Positions 62,915 through 64,000 of a stretch of DNA of 64,000 nucleotides are shown in pieces (the first letter of the stretch is position 1; the number at the start of each line of letters is the position of its first letter). This stretch comes from Rufibacter roseus. Lineage in GTDB: Bacteria > Bacteroidota > Bacteroidia > Cytophagales > Hymenobacteraceae. The DNA lies in NCBI RefSeq assembly GCF_001647285.1, contig NZ_LRML01000017.1, positions 1 to 64,000 on the forward strand, in the 5' to 3' direction. The position numbers were made by a program, and so were the translations under genes. The notes beneath the pieces are model-generated. The model searched no databases. It had not been told where the DNA came from and saw only the letters and a list, made by a program, of their open reading frames with translations.

Positions 62915-62972
62915 ACGGAAGCTCCGTCTAGCCAATATCTGTTAAGAATACCGTCCATTTACGCTTTAACCA

Positions 62973-64000
62973 ATGCAAGAATTAACCATAGCAACTAACA
63001 CCGATATGATGTGGGTGTGTTTGCTTATTCCGCTCCTGCCGCTAATCGGGTTTCTGATTAACGGGTTGGGCTTCCGGAGAATACCGAAAGGGCTGGCAAG
63101 TGTGGTAGGCTGTGCCGCTGTCATCGGGTCTTTCGTGTTGTCTTTGTACCTGTTCCTGAGTTTTGAGGAGCAAGGCAACCGTGCCTACGTTACTCCGCTG
63201 TTTGACTGGATTTACGTGGTGGCGCTGAGCATTCCGTTCTCTTTCCAGATTGACCAGCTGTCGTTGATTATGCTGTTGCTCGTAACGGGAGTGGGTTCTG
63301 TTATTCATATTTACTCAGCAGGCTACATGAGCCACGACGAGGGTTTTGGGAAGTTCTTTGCGTTCCTGAACCTGTTCGTTTTCTCCATGCTGCTGCTGGT
63401 CATGGGCTCTAACTACGTGATGATGTTCATTGGCTGGGAAGGAGTGGGACTTTGCTCCTACCTGCTCATCGGTTTCTGGAACAAGGTTACGCCATATAAC
63501 AACGCCGCCAAGAAAGCCTTTATCATGAACCGTATCGGGGACTTGGGCTTCTTGTTGGGTATCTTTTTAATCTTCATCACTTTCGGGAGTGTGAGCTACG
63601 GCGAAGTGTTCAACCAAGCTTCTCAAAACCTGAGCGATGTTAGCCACGGCACCATTGTCGCGATTACCTTGCTGCTGTTTGTGGGTGCCATGGGTAAATC
63701 AGCTCAGATTCCGTTGTTTACTTGGTTGCCAGACGCGATGGCTGGCCCTACTCCTGTATCGGCGCTTATCCACGCCGCTACCATGGTGACCGCTGGTATT
63801 TACATGGTAATTCGGTCTAACGTGCTCTACACGCTGGCCCCTGAGACGTTGGAAGTGGTGGCAATTATAGGTTTAGCGACGGCATTATTTGCCGCTACCA
63901 TTGGCTTATTCCAGAACGACATCAAAAAAGTATTGGCTTACTCAACCGTGAGTCAATTGGGTTATATGTTCCTAGCGCTGGGAGTGATGGCGTATTCTTC
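62973..64000 (+). CDS. nuoL: NADH-quinone oxidoreductase subunit L, N-terminal part
   Basis: Starts with MQELTIATNTDMMWVCLLIPLLPLIGFL at 62973 and runs off the window after about 342 codons (normal length about 600 or more). Membrane-embedded antiporter-like subunit: GWEGVGLCSYLLIGFW, the conserved loop AMGKSAQIPLFTWLPDAMAGPTPVSALIHAATMVTAG and the start of the next helices IKKVLAYSTVSQLGYMFLALG are visible. It forms the distal proton-pumping module of complex I. Confidence 0.95.
   Translation, partial: MQELTIATNTDMMWVCLLIPLLPLIGFLINGLGFRRIPKGLASVVGCAAVIGSFVLSLYLFLSFEEQGNRAYVTPLFDWIYVVALSIPFSFQIDQLSLIMLLLVTGVGSVIHIYSAGYMSHDEGFGKFFAFLNLFVFSMLLLVMGSNYVMMFIGWEGVGLCSYLLIGFWNKVTPYNNAAKKAFIMNRIGDLGFLLGIFLIFITFGSVSYGEVFNQASQNLSDVSHGTIVAITLLLFVGAMGKSAQIPLFTWLPDAMAGPTPVSALIHAATMVTAGIYMVIRSNVLYTLAPETLEVVAIIGLATALFAATIGLFQNDIKKVLAYSTVSQLGYMFLALGVMAYS

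Overview
The window is a 64-kb piece of a Bacteroidota chromosome. The evidence is a type IX secretion (T9SS) core (porU, porV, sprA), secreted proteins with T9SS type A sorting domains, an almost complete lack of Shine-Dalgarno sequences, Bacteroidota promoters (TTTG / TAnnTTTG) and a Cytophagales-style nuo operon with a short NuoG. Family-level placement in Hymenobacteraceae (Rufibacter/Pontibacter-like) is an inference from gene content. No phage, insertion sequence, CRISPR array or resistance island was seen; this is core chromosome.

Layout. 1-340: 3' tail of a 5S rRNA gene, its terminator and a long perfect hairpin. 356-6735 (minus): degenerate M16 peptidase, porV, porU. 7068-8463 (minus): pssA and an MBL-fold hydrolase. 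8533-16078 (plus): FAD oxidoreductase, a large TolB-propeller/outer-membrane-barrel protein, YicC and a T9SS-exported M43 protease. 16401-28776 (minus): M28 peptidase, vanZ-like, gcvH, sprA, ruvA, malic enzyme. 28999-32258 (minus): MltD-like transglycosylase, gatA, tatA. 32628-36370 (plus): a frameshifted endonuclease/exonuclease/phosphatase protein, cysS and a glutaminyl-cyclase-type lipoprotein. 36452-43605: LD-carboxypeptidase, a T9SS cargo protein with internal repeats, thioesterase, rlmN, mscL, RDD protein, amidase. 43852-53788: M48 protease, DUF3999/DUF2339 pair, a thioredoxin-reductase-like enzyme divergent from a Fur-family regulator, Mn-type superoxide dismutase, tadA and a secreted hypothetical protein. 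54265-64000 (plus): nuoABCDEFGHIJKL, with nuoL cut by the window end.

How the genes fit together. PorU (sortase), PorV (shuttle) and SprA (outer-membrane translocon) are three T9SS core parts. At least two secreted substrates with C-terminal sorting domains are encoded nearby, and the QC-like lipoprotein could cap the N-terminal glutamines that signal peptidase leaves on many of these exported proteins. The envelope theme continues with MltD, amidase, LD-carboxypeptidase, MscL, TatA and PssA.

The most unusual signal is not a gene. I count 21 copies of a roughly 36-46-nt imperfect palindrome (general form GTTTT-n-GGCCTGTTTT-loop-AAAACAGGCC-n-AAAAC) in almost every kind of intergenic space: convergent, co-directional, divergent, inside the nuo operon, and overlapping the last codons of one gene and the upstream ATG of another. 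Arms vary in sequence but largely keep pairing. It looks like a REP-type or small-MITE family specific to this lineage. No mobilising transposase is present in the window.
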